Below are positions 17,042 through 24,681 of a DNA stretch of 64,000 nucleotides, in pieces. The stretch is taken from positions 1-64,000 of the forward strand of contig CAZSRZ010000006.1 of the NCBI GenBank assembly GCA_964609085.1. The letters are read 5' to 3'. The notes under the pieces were generated by a model. The model made no database searches. It was not told the origin of the DNA and was given only the letters and a program-made list of their open reading frames with translations. The stretch comes from JANPLG01 sp964609085 (GTDB taxonomy: Bacteria > Armatimonadota > SYMT01). How positions within the stretch are numbered: position 1 is the first letter of the stretch; every line of letters begins with the position of its first letter. Position numbers and translations under genes: made by a program.

Positions 17042-18379
17042 TCAGCGAGGCCCGCGCCGCAGACCACCTGGCATCGGCGGACTCAGAATGACACTCTCGA
17101 GCGGACGCCCGTGCATCCGCCACTCCTCCGGTAAATACCAGCGAGAGTGGCGCAGGCAGACAACGCCTCTCCGGAAACTCCACTCGTACTCGAAGTCAGC
17201 GCACAATAGGTCGAGTGCCCGGGCCAGGGGCACCTCCCGGATCGCCTCCCCCAGCCACCATTGGTCTCGCAGCCATCCCCGGTCTAGCCGCGGGTTTGAC
17301 TTGCCGCCCTTCACTTCCTCCGGGCGTGGTCGATAGTCACACTGAACCACCACCGGAACGTCGAGTTGCTTCGCAAGCTGTTCCACCAGTGGGAGCAGGG
17401 GAAGTGCGTCGGGGGGCCGCTCCCCGGATTGAGCCGACGCAGCGCCCTGCGGGTCTCGGAGGGAAACTCGAGCCTTGAACAGGGGGTCGTTGGGGACGGC
17501 GCTGGGGTTCGCCAACGCTGCTGCTCGGCGAGATGCGGGAGATTGCCGGACCCATCCTTCCGCATAGCAGAGATTTGTGTCGCTTCCCCCGTTACCGAAC
17601 TCGATCGACTGCCATACCGTCGGCCGCGACGGAGGTCCAGCAATCTGCAGCTTCATCGCGCCGGAGAGCGACTGCTCCCTCACTCCCGCTGCCTGGTAAG
17701 GTGCGGCCCAGGTCTGGACCTCCCCGTGCAGAGATTCGGGCAGCGCTCGCACAGTGAACCGGACCACCCCCGATGCCCACAGTTTCTGCCAGACGCCCGC
17801 GGGCAGCCCCACCGCGAGCCGGAGCGCGGCCGCGCTCTTGGGATGGCGCAAACAAGAGGCCATCCCGGGCTCGACCTTCGCAAGCTGGTCCAGCCCGCGC
17901 TCATCAAGGTTCGCCCACTGGCGAACCTGATCCCAGCGGGCTCTGAGCCTGGCCAGACCCCGGGACTCGCTCCGCCTTCGGGCGTTGGCGGCTGCAGTTC
18001 GGTCTCGCTCGGTCAGCTCCAGTCGATAGTCCGAGGCGGAGCCGCGAGTTGTCCAGGTCGCCGCCGTCGACCACTGGAGTCCCCCCAGGACCGCCCGCAG
18101 TGTGGACGACTTGCCCAACACGGAGAGACGCACGTTCTGAAGCGAGGTGGACAGCGCAAGCGGAACACCAGCTTCCTGCGCGAGGGACGGGGCGAGTGCG
18201 CTGCACGGACCGCTCCGGAACGTGAACGAAAGCGGCTCATCCAGACGAGGATCCGGGAGACTCACGACGGCCTGTCCCGGGCCAGATCTGGCGACAGTGG
18301 GCTCGATCGCTTGCGCGCGCGGCCCCCCGCCTGTGCTCGCAATCACGGCTAACAGGACAAGCGACAGTAGCCGGATCAT
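17042..18379 (-). CDS. Exported protein with two STN-like modules (copy 1)
   Basis: A 445-residue protein with an N-terminal signal peptide (hydrophobic to about residue 17, cleavage near GPRAQA). ATG at 18379 is chosen because AAGGGA precedes it by 7 bases and the signal peptide starts there. Residues about 55-115 (LAQEAGVPLALSTSLQNVRL, then a Gly-Lys and LRAVLGGL) resemble the small secretin/TonB N-terminal (STN) fold, and the C-terminal 100 residues (LVEQLAKQLDVPVVVQCDY ... ARALDLLCADFEYEW) repeat that pattern. The middle is helical and has no recognised motif. Such modules occur at the periplasmic entry of secretins and TonB receptors, but no beta-barrel or secretin core follows here. Function unknown. 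It lies 139 bp after the 162-residue gene. Confidence 0.7.
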   Translation of the reverse strand: MIRLLSLVLLAVIASTGGGPRAQAIEPTVARSGPGQAVVSLPDPRLDEPLSFTFRSGPCSALAPSLAQEAGVPLALSTSLQNVRLSVLGKSSTLRAVLGGLQWSTAATWTTRGSASDYRLELTERDRTAAANARRRSESRGLARLRARWDQVRQWANLDERGLDQLAKVEPGMASCLRHPKSAAALRLAVGLPAGVWQKLWASGVVRFTVRALPESLHGEVQTWAAPYQAAGVREQSLSGAMKLQIAGPPSRPTVWQSIEFGNGGSDTNLCYAEGWVRQSPASRRAAALANPSAVPNDPLFKARVSLRDPQGAASAQSGERPPDALPLLPLVEQLAKQLDVPVVVQCDYRPRPEEVKGGKSNPRLDRGWLRDQWWLGEAIREVPLARALDLLCADFEYEWSFRRGVVCLRHSRWYLPEEWRMHGRPLESVILSPPMPGGLRRGPR

Positions 18380-18518
18380 ATGCTGGTCCCTTCTCTCGCT
18401 GGAGCTTCCCCCACAATCCTCGGCGATCACGTCGGCACGCCACCGAAGCCGCGTCCGGTCCGGGGAGCAACCGGGACCCCTGGGACTCCCTGGGGGACCC
18501 GGCCGACTCATCCGGCAC

Positions 18519-19007
18519 TCAGGCCGACTTGGCCAGAGTGAACTGCTTCGCCTCGATCTGGGTGTTCTGGGCGGGTGCCGTCTGCACCTTGTAGATCACA
18601 TCAAGGCTGTCGCTTCCCTGCCAGTAGCCCGGAGTCGGTGTGCGGATCTCCTCCGAGTAAGGCGAGCCCAACTGGGCGAGTCTCTCCATGTTGTCCTGGG
18701 GGCTGCTCTGCCAAACCACCGTCGTTACATCGTAGACGATCGCCATCCGGTAGTAGACGTCGGCATCTTCATAGTGAACGTCAGGTGCCATAACCAGATG
18801 CGCTGCGTTCTGACCCCAAGCGTACTCGATGACCCCACCGCTCACATAGCCGGCCGAGTAGGTAAGTTCTCCCTGAAATGTCCACGTCTGCGCGTCACTG
18901 AAGTTGTCGCCCGTCCCGGTGTAAGTCGTTACTGACGCCATCACCGCCGCTGCCGCCAGGACGCTGAGTACGCCACCGGCCGCCACAAATCGTCCATATC
19001 TTGCCAT
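18519..19007 (-). CDS. Small secreted protein, unknown family (copy 1)
   Basis: A 162-residue protein with a clear signal peptide (residues 1 to about 25, ending VMASV) and a Thr/Ser/Tyr-rich, beta-prone mature part (TTYTGTGDNFSDAQTWTFQG). No cysteine is present and no family is recognised. GGAGGA with 6-base spacing precedes the ATG, so it should be well translated. It is first in a two-gene unit with the 445-residue exported protein and lies just downstream of palindromic sequences that may be regulator sites. Extracellular or surface role is inferred from the signal peptide only. Confidence 0.75.
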   Translation of the reverse strand: MARYGRFVAAGGVLSVLAAAAVMASVTTYTGTGDNFSDAQTWTFQGELTYSAGYVSGGVIEYAWGQNAAHLVMAPDVHYEDADVYYRMAIVYDVTTVVWQSSPQDNMERLAQLGSPYSEEIRTPTPGYWQGSDSLDVIYKVQTAPAQNTQIEAKQFTLAKSA

Positions 19008-19046
19008 TTACGCTTCCTCCAAACACTACTGCCCTTGCTCTAGATA

Positions 19047-19061
19047 GCTGATGCCATCAGC
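19047..19061. promoter_or_regulatory. Palindrome upstream of the 162-residue gene (copy 1)
   Basis: GCTGATGCCATCAGC, a 7+1+7 perfect palindrome 39 bp before the ATG. Nearby are AATCTAGATT (19074-19083, perfect), two CTAGATTC direct repeats 16 bp apart and ATACCT/AGGTAT arms around 19089-19106. This is unusually AT-rich for the window and a good candidate operator region, possibly for the tandem-HTH regulator. Confidence 0.5.
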
Positions 19062-19098
19062 ATACTACGTCGAAATCTAGATTCTTACATACCTAGAT

Positions 19099-19160
19099 TC
19101 AGGTATTTTCACCCGCCAGGACGTGATGCCCGTCGGCGGGGCTCGGAGACGGATCAGGAC
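19099..19160 (-). pseudogene. 3' fragment of the tandem-HTH regulator gene
   Basis: The last ~20 codons of the regulator, including the stop, were carried along in copy 1 of the duplication. One base change makes a Leu codon of the intact gene into Pro. The rest of the gene is missing, so this piece is non-functional and marks the duplication breakpoint. Confidence 0.85.
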
Positions 19161-19204
19161 CCCACCGTCACGGGAGCGCGGAACCCCCGATCCCCAGAGA
19201 AGGT

Positions 19205-20542
19205 TCAGCGAGGCCCGCGCCGCAGACCACCTGGCATCGGCGGACTCAGAATGACACTCTCGAGCGGACGCCCGTGCATCCGCCACTCCTCCGGTAAATA
19301 CCAGCGAGAGTGGCGCAGGCAGACAACGCCTCTCCGGAAACTCCACTCGTACTCGAAGTCAGCGCACAATAGGTCGAGTGCCCGGGCCAGGGGCACCTCC
19401 CGGATCGCCTCCCCCAGCCACCATTGGTCTCGCAGCCATCCCCGGTCTAGCCGCGGGTTTGACTTGCCGCCCTTCACTTCCTCCGGGCGTGGTCGATAGT
19501 CACACTGAACCACCACCGGAACGTCGAGTTGCTTCGCAAGCTGTTCCACCAGTGGGAGCAGGGGAAGTGCGTCGGGGGGCCGCTCCCCGGATTGAGCCGA
19601 CGCAGCGCCCTGCGGGTCTCGGAGGGAAACTCGAGCCTTGAACAGGGGGTCGTTGGGGACGGCGCTGGGGTTCGCCAACGCTGCTGCTCGGCGAGATGCG
19701 GGAGATTGCCGGACCCATCCTTCCGCATAGCAGAGATTTGTGTCGCTTCCCCCGTTACCGAACTCGATCGACTGCCATACCGTCGGCCGCGACGGAGGTC
19801 CAGCAATCTGCAGCTTCATCGCGCCGGAGAGCGACTGCTCCCTCACTCCCGCTGCCTGGTAAGGTGCGGCCCAGGTCTGGACCTCCCCGTGCAGAGATTC
19901 GGGCAGCGCTCGCACAGTGAACCGGACCACCCCCGATGCCCACAGTTTCTGCCAGACGCCCGCGGGCAGCCCCACCGCGAGCCGGAGCGCGGCCGCGCTC
20001 TTGGGATGGCGCAAACAAGAGGCCATCCCGGGCTCGACCTTCGCAAGCTGGTCCAGCCCGCGCTCATCAAGGTTCGCCCACTGGCGAACCTGATCCCAGC
20101 GGGCTCTGAGCCTGGCCAGACCCCGGGACTCGCTCCGCCTTCGGGCGTTGGCGGCTGCAGTTCGGTCTCGCTCGGTCAGCTCCAGTCGATAGTCCGAGGC
20201 GGAGCCGCGAGTTGTCCAGGTCGCCGCCGTCGACCACTGGAGTCCCCCCAGGACCGCCCGCAGTGTGGACGACTTGCCCAACACGGAGAGACGCACGTTC
20301 TGAAGCGAGGTGGACAGCGCAAGCGGAACACCAGCTTCCTGCGCGAGGGACGGGGCGAGTGCGCTGCACGGACCGCTCCGGAACGTGAACGAAAGCGGCT
20401 CATCCAGACGAGGATCCGGGAGACTCACGACGGCCTGTCCCGGGCCAGATCTGGCGACAGTGGGCTCGATCGCTTGCGCGCGCGGCCCCCCGCCTGTGCT
20501 CGCAATCACGGCTAACAGGACAAGCGACAGTAGCCGGATCAT
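19205..20542 (-). CDS. Exported protein with two STN-like modules (copy 2)
   Basis: Identical in sequence to the product at 17042-18379, with the same ATG and AAGGGA ribosome binding site. See that entry for modules. Being the copy next to the intact regulator gene, this is the more likely original. The complete absence of substitutions between copies over 445 codons means the duplication is very recent, is being homogenised, or is an assembly duplicate. Confidence 0.7.
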   Translation of the reverse strand: MIRLLSLVLLAVIASTGGGPRAQAIEPTVARSGPGQAVVSLPDPRLDEPLSFTFRSGPCSALAPSLAQEAGVPLALSTSLQNVRLSVLGKSSTLRAVLGGLQWSTAATWTTRGSASDYRLELTERDRTAAANARRRSESRGLARLRARWDQVRQWANLDERGLDQLAKVEPGMASCLRHPKSAAALRLAVGLPAGVWQKLWASGVVRFTVRALPESLHGEVQTWAAPYQAAGVREQSLSGAMKLQIAGPPSRPTVWQSIEFGNGGSDTNLCYAEGWVRQSPASRRAAALANPSAVPNDPLFKARVSLRDPQGAASAQSGERPPDALPLLPLVEQLAKQLDVPVVVQCDYRPRPEEVKGGKSNPRLDRGWLRDQWWLGEAIREVPLARALDLLCADFEYEWSFRRGVVCLRHSRWYLPEEWRMHGRPLESVILSPPMPGGLRRGPR

Positions 20543-20681
20543 ATGCTGGTCCCTTCTCTCGCTGGAGCTTCCCCCACAATCCTCGGCGATCACGTCGGCA
20601 CGCCACCGAAGCCGCGTCCGGTCCGGGGAGCAACCGGGACCCCTGGGACTCCCTGGGGGACCCGGCCGACTCATCCGGCAC

Positions 20682-21170
20682 TCAGGCCGACTTGGCCAGA
20701 GTGAACTGCTTCGCCTCGATCTGGGTGTTCTGGGCGGGTGCCGTCTGCACCTTGTAGATCACATCAAGGCTGTCGCTTCCCTGCCAGTAGCCCGGAGTCG
20801 GTGTGCGGATCTCCTCCGAGTAAGGCGAGCCCAACTGGGCGAGTCTCTCCATGTTGTCCTGGGGGCTGCTCTGCCAAACCACCGTCGTTACATCGTAGAC
20901 GATCGCCATCCGGTAGTAGACGTCGGCATCTTCATAGTGAACGTCAGGTGCCATAACCAGATGCGCTGCGTTCTGACCCCAAGCGTACTCGATGACCCCA
21001 CCGCTCACATAGCCGGCCGAGTAGGTAAGTTCTCCCTGAAATGTCCACGTCTGCGCGTCACTGAAGTTGTCGCCCGTCCCGGTGTAAGTCGTTACTGACG
21101 CCATCACCGCCGCTGCCGCCAGGACGCTGAGTACGCCACCGGCCGCCACAAATCGTCCATATCTTGCCAT
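20682..21170 (-). CDS. Small secreted protein, unknown family (copy 2)
   Basis: Identical to the 162-residue product at 18519-19007. It starts 91 bp after the stop of the tandem-HTH regulator gene on the same strand, so regulator and secreted proteins may share a transcript or the intergenic palindromes may be the regulator's target. Signal peptide residues 1-25; no catalytic motif seen. Confidence 0.75.
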   Translation of the reverse strand: MARYGRFVAAGGVLSVLAAAAVMASVTTYTGTGDNFSDAQTWTFQGELTYSAGYVSGGVIEYAWGQNAAHLVMAPDVHYEDADVYYRMAIVYDVTTVVWQSSPQDNMERLAQLGSPYSEEIRTPTPGYWQGSDSLDVIYKVQTAPAQNTQIEAKQFTLAKSA

Positions 21171-21209
21171 TTACGCTTCCTCCAAACACTACTGCCCTTG
21201 CTCTAGATA

Positions 21210-21224
21210 GCTGATGCCATCAGC
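21210..21224. promoter_or_regulatory. Palindrome upstream of the 162-residue gene (copy 2)
   Basis: Same 15-bp palindrome and surrounding repeats as at 19047-19061, here between the regulator stop (21262) and the 162-residue gene start (21170). Confidence 0.5.
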
Positions 21225-21261
21225 ATACTACGTCGAAATCTAGATTCTTACATACCTAGAT

Positions 21262-21840
21262 TCAGGTATTTTCACCTGCCAGGACGTGATGCCCGTCGGC
21301 GGGGCTCGGAGACAGATCAGAACACTGGTCGTCCACCCCAGCACTGCAGGGAGAAGCCGGGCTCTCACTGAGCCGGAGACCTCCTGTGCCGACGCCCCAA
21401 GCGATGAGCTGAGGCAGGTGCCGGAATCCGGTCCTACACCGCAAGTTCCTTATCTCGGTTGCAACCGTCCAGCGGGATACCCCGAGAAGCTCGGCAGCCG
21501 CTTGAAGGGTACCGGCATCAAACAACGCCTGTAGCGCCCGCAGCTCCGCGGGAGTACAGTCGCCGGGTCCCGGCGCACCCGTGCGCCCGAGCCACAGAAC
21601 GGACACCAGACCTCTTGTCAGCGTCCAGCGGAGCAACAGCGGGAGTGGATGGATACCGGTCTTTCGACGAATCGAACGTAGATGCGCTCGCACGGTATGT
21701 ATGGATATATAAAGCGCGTCAGCGACATCGGAAATGCTCCCGTGGTCGATGAAGCACTGCAAGACCCCAATCTCGCAGGGCGAGCATTTCGGTTCCGCCG
21801 CCTCCCGGCAAGCTGACCGAGTCGGGTCGCTGATGCTCAT
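21262..21840 (-). CDS. Transcriptional regulator with two tandem LuxR-type HTH domains
   Basis: A 192-residue protein made of two similar DNA-binding modules and no sensor domain. The first (about residues 18-72) reads CEIGVLQCFIDHGSISDVAD...TVRAHLRSIRRKTG; the second (about 92-150) reads AELRALQALFDAGTLQAAAE...TVATEIRNLRCRTG. Both fit the four-helix LuxR/GerE pattern, with the recognition helix in the TVRxHL/TVATEI part. The internal symmetry suggests a duplicated HTH able to bind as a pseudo-dimer. ATG at 21840 is preferred (GAGAG about 9 bases upstream) over GTG at 21846. It lies immediately upstream of the secreted-protein pair on the same strand, so it is their likely regulator. The signal sensed is unknown. 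Confidence 0.75.
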   Translation of the reverse strand: MSISDPTRSACREAAEPKCSPCEIGVLQCFIDHGSISDVADALYISIHTVRAHLRSIRRKTGIHPLPLLLRWTLTRGLVSVLWLGRTGAPGPGDCTPAELRALQALFDAGTLQAAAELLGVSRWTVATEIRNLRCRTGFRHLPQLIAWGVGTGGLRLSESPASPCSAGVDDQCSDLSPSPADGHHVLAGENT

Positions 21841-21885
21841 GACCACGAGCTCTCAGCCAACCGCCGGGCAATCTCCGGCGGCGAC

Positions 21886-21897
21886 GGGGGGGGGGGG
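21886..21897. repeat. Homopolymer of 12 G
   Basis: A 12-base G run in the leader of the regulator gene (C run in its mRNA). Such tracts are prone to sequencing error and to slipped-strand variation. Confidence 0.9.
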
Positions 21898-22002
21898 CTT
21901 CGCCATGAGGTCCACGTCTCCCGTATTGAAGATCTCACGAGGGCACGCCCCTGGCCCCCGGGCACTGAAGGCGGTCAGGTCGCCCGTTCGATAACTGCTA
22001 GA

Positions 22003-22035
22003 ATTGTATGTACATCTGCGAGATGGAATTGTCAA
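22003..22035 (-). promoter_or_regulatory. Candidate promoter of the regulator gene
   Basis: Minus-strand TTGACA (22035-22030), a perfect -35, with TACATA at 17-base spacing or TACAAT (22008-22003) at 21-base spacing. The -10 is therefore uncertain. The leader to the ATG at 21840 would be about 155 bases and contain the C12 tract. Confidence 0.4.
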
Positions 22036-22141
22036 CTCCCCTGGTCAGAGCTAAATCAGATCCGTGGACCTCAGTTTAGGTCGCTGCCGGGGCCCGGCCG
22101 ACTTGAGCCAACGCGAAGCGGGATGACCGGGCCGATTGGAG

Positions 22142-23188
22142 CTATGCTGCATCCACCCAGATGCGCTCCCCTTCCTGACGGAAGCGCTGTCCGTCGGCTG
22201 GGATACCGATCAGGGTGTGCCCGTCGAGATCCAGATAGTCGAAGGCACCCGTCCCGCATGCCAGGTGAACTGAGGCCCCGATGCCAGTGAGGCTCTCGAG
22301 CATGCAGCCGAGCATCAGCTTCAACCCGGCCGCCCGCGCGATGGCGATGATATCCAGCGCCCCGAAGAGCCCGGCCTTGGCGACCTTGATGTTGACCCCG
22401 TGCGCGGCGCCGAGCTCCGCCACCTTTATCGCGGCGGCGGCATCCACCACGCTTTCGTCGGCGATCACGGGCACGGGTGACTCCCGCGTCATCGCGCGGA
22501 GTCCGTCCCAGTCGTCGCGCGGCACTGGCTGCTCCACTAGCTCGACCTCCACACCGGCATCGAGGCATCGACGCAGGAAGCGGAGCGCCGTATCTGCGGT
22601 GAATGCCTGGTTCGCGTCCAGGCGGATCAGCGCCCCCGGGGCCGCCTCGACCACTGCGGCGACTCGAGCAAAGTCCGCGTCCGTATCCTGGCTGCCGACC
22701 TTCAGCTTCAACGAGCGGTACCCCATTTCATGGGCTCGAGTGGCGGTGGCGAGCGCCGTGTTGAGGTCGCTGATCGGCAGCGTAAGATCGGTCCGGATCG
22801 TATTGACGGCCCCCCCGAGATGCACCCACAGCGGCAGGCCCATGCCCCTGCAGTGGGCGTCGAGGATCGCCATCTCGACGGCGCTCCTCGCCGTCGGGCC
22901 ACGGGGGATGAGCGCCCGCAGCCGTGCGCTCCAGAGGCCTGATCGCGCCGGTTCCGTTCCGCGGAGGTCGGGGGCGGCGGCCTCGATCGCCGCCTTGACG
23001 CCGGCGGCTGTCTCACCCGTGACATAATCTGCCGGAGAGGCTTCGCCCTCGCCGACCGTGCCGTCCGCCAACGTCACCAGGACGCGCACATTTTCGGCGA
23101 CCGTCGAGCGGCGCGCCGCCGTCTCGAAGGGGCTGAGCATGGCCAGGGGGGTCAGTTCCGCCGTGACGCTCGCGATCAGGCTACGCAT
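22142..23188 (-). CDS. Dipeptide epimerase (L-Ala-D/L-Glu epimerase-like), enolase superfamily
   Basis: A 348-residue muconate-lactonising subgroup enolase-superfamily enzyme. SLKLKVG supplies the catalytic Lys-x-Lys on one face; LIRLDANQAF gives the first metal Asp, ELVEQPV the Glu, and VIADESV the Asp; NIKVAKAGLFGAL carries the second catalytic Lys. This arrangement is that of dipeptide epimerases such as L-Ala-D/L-Glu epimerase, used to recycle murein peptides. The neighbouring divergent PBP4 gene (11 bp between starts) supports a peptidoglycan link. Start at 23188; cytoplasmic, Mg-dependent. Confidence 0.88.
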   Translation of the reverse strand: MRSLIASVTAELTPLAMLSPFETAARRSTVAENVRVLVTLADGTVGEGEASPADYVTGETAAGVKAAIEAAAPDLRGTEPARSGLWSARLRALIPRGPTARSAVEMAILDAHCRGMGLPLWVHLGGAVNTIRTDLTLPISDLNTALATATRAHEMGYRSLKLKVGSQDTDADFARVAAVVEAAPGALIRLDANQAFTADTALRFLRRCLDAGVEVELVEQPVPRDDWDGLRAMTRESPVPVIADESVVDAAAAIKVAELGAAHGVNIKVAKAGLFGALDIIAIARAAGLKLMLGCMLESLTGIGASVHLACGTGAFDYLDLDGHTLIGIPADGQRFRQEGERIWVDAA

Positions 23189-23198
23189 CGGTAACTCC

Positions 23199-24659
23199 GT
23201 GTCTGTGGATCGACTCCGCCGGTCCCACGCCCTCCGGCGGTGGGCGTCGTCCGCACTGTGCCTTCTGCTCGCCGCCGCGGCACCGGCCCAGGAATTCAGC
23301 CTGGGGGACCGAATTCGGGCAGAGTTGCTGCGCCTGGGTCCCTACGCATCCGCGGGGATTCGCCTCGTCGCTCTAAGCGATTCGGGTGATCCGAACGACG
23401 CTGTCCTCTTCGAGCACAACCCCGACTCATCCCTGAACCCCGCCTCCAACATGAAGCTTCTCACCTCCATCGCCGCGCTGGGCAAGTTGGGGCCGGAATA
23501 TCGGTTTCGCACCCGCGTGCTGGCCCGCGGCGACATCCGGCACGGCACCCTGCGGGGAGATCTGGTGCTGCAGGGCGGAGGGGATCCCATCCTGGAAACA
23601 CCGGGATTGGAGCGACTGGCGGAGACGCTGCTGGCGCACGGGCTGAAGCGCGTCGACGGCAACTTGATCGCCGACGACTCGCGCTTTGATCAGGAACGAC
23701 TGGGCAGCGGGTGGAACGCCGGCGATGAGCCGTTCTATTACAGCGCCCAGGTGAGCGCACTTTCCGTCAATCGAAACGTGCTGACGCTTGGAATATCGCC
23801 CGGCTCCGCTGTCGGGGCCTCGGCGCGAGTGACCGTCCTGCCCGTCGAGGGATATGTCCGGCTTCTCGAGGTGCCTCGCACCGGTCCCCCCGCCGTCCCA
23901 GGGCAAGAGCTCGACCTCCGGGTACGGCGAGATCGGGGACGCAATGACGTCCGGCTGGACGGTACCATCCCCCAGGACGCCGCGCCAACGACGCGTGAGG
24001 TGACGGTCGAGGAACCGCAGCTCTACGCAGCGACGTTGTTCAAGCAACTGCTGGCGAGCAAGGGTATTCGCGTCCGCGGCGCAGTGAGCGCCGGAACGGC
24101 GACCCCGGATGCTCGGGAATTGGCGGCCGAGGCATCCCCACCGCTGGCCGCAATTCTACCGCTGCTCAATAAGCCGAGCGACAACCTGGTTGCGGAGATT
24201 CTGCTCAAAGAGATTGGTCGCGCGTCGACGGGAGTCGGCAGCAGCGCTGCCGGCGCCACCGCTGCCCGCGCCTGGCTCCGTGAGCGGAACATCGACACAG
24301 GCGGAGTGCGGCAGGTGGACGGCAGCGGGCTCTCGCGCATGGATCTTCTCACGCCCCGGGCAGTCACGGGCATGCTGGTCGCCGCATGGCGCCAGCCGTG
24401 GCGAGATGCCTTCCTGGCGTCTCTGCCGGTGATGGGCGTGGACGGAACGCTTCGCAATCGACTCCGCGGCAGTGCGGCGGAGCGCGTGGTGCAGGCGAAG
24501 ACGGGGACGCTCAACGCCGTCAGCGCGCTCGGGGGTTACGCGCACACTCGCTCCGGCAAGACGCTCGTTTTCAGCATCTTGATCAACAACTATCTGGCGC
24601 AACCCAGCGCCAAGCGCATTGAGGACGCGATCGCCCTGGCGATCGTCGAGGCGGGCTGA
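23199..24659 (+). CDS. dacB: D-alanyl-D-alanine carboxypeptidase/endopeptidase (PBP4 family)
   Basis: A 486-residue class C penicillin-binding protein with a signal peptide. The active-site triad is complete: Ser83-Asn-Met-Lys86 (SxxK), Ser327-Asp-Asn329 (SxN) and Lys434-Thr-Gly. Between the first two lies the long PBP4-specific insertion with GDLVLQGGGDPILETPGL and NLIADDSRFD. It trims D-Ala and cleaves cross-links of peptidoglycan in the periplasm. GTG at 23199 is chosen because an earlier start would run through the divergent epimerase start. It precedes nadC by 22 bp on the same strand. Confidence 0.93.
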   Translation: MSVDRLRRSHALRRWASSALCLLLAAAAPAQEFSLGDRIRAELLRLGPYASAGIRLVALSDSGDPNDAVLFEHNPDSSLNPASNMKLLTSIAALGKLGPEYRFRTRVLARGDIRHGTLRGDLVLQGGGDPILETPGLERLAETLLAHGLKRVDGNLIADDSRFDQERLGSGWNAGDEPFYYSAQVSALSVNRNVLTLGISPGSAVGASARVTVLPVEGYVRLLEVPRTGPPAVPGQELDLRVRRDRGRNDVRLDGTIPQDAAPTTREVTVEEPQLYAATLFKQLLASKGIRVRGAVSAGTATPDARELAAEASPPLAAILPLLNKPSDNLVAEILLKEIGRASTGVGSSAAGATAARAWLRERNIDTGGVRQVDGSGLSRMDLLTPRAVTGMLVAAWRQPWRDAFLASLPVMGVDGTLRNRLRGSAAERVVQAKTGTLNAVSALGGYAHTRSGKTLVFSILINNYLAQPSAKRIEDAIALAIVEAG

Positions 24660-24681
24660 TGCGCCCTGCTCCGAGGAGACG

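Larger units (their letters stand above)
16998..19160. repeat. Tandem duplication, copy 1 (2,163 bp)
   Basis: The unit holds the 445-residue gene, the 162-residue gene, their upstream region and the last ~60 bp of the luxR-type gene. Every coding product is identical to that of copy 2, in all reading frames. Differences seen are confined to the ends: 17010 C/G, 17036 A/G, 19114 C/T, 19151 G/A and 19158 G/A (copy 1/copy 2). The two copies abut with no spacer. Confidence 0.95.
19161..21323. repeat. Tandem duplication, copy 2 (2,163 bp)
   Basis: Second copy, directly following copy 1. Its right end is continuous with the intact luxR-type gene, so this is likely the ancestral position; copy 1 carries only the 3' scrap of that gene. 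Homology stops at 21323/19160 on the right and at 16998/19161 on the left. Confidence 0.95.
21841..22141. other. Intergenic region upstream of the tandem-HTH regulator
   Basis: 301 bp without a recognised gene. It holds a run of twelve G (21886-21897), a possible minus-strand promoter (listed separately) and an AT-rich patch with the palindrome ATGTACAT (22009-22016 region). Confidence 0.5.

Noticed and set aside
17366..18352. Long plus-strand open frame (328 codons) antisense to the 445-residue gene, with an identical partner in copy 2
   Set aside because: Typical GC-rich antisense shadow: Arg/Pro/Gly-rich, no signal or domain, and it exists twice only because the DNA is duplicated.
18380..18511. 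Upstream GTG/ATG extension of the 445-residue gene to 489 codons
   Set aside because: The extra 44 residues are Arg/Pro/Gly-rich, lack a ribosome binding site and would bury the signal peptide.
21853..21906. Very short minus-strand frame over the G tract
   Set aside because: It has no ribosome binding site and its Pro run comes from the homopolymer itself.
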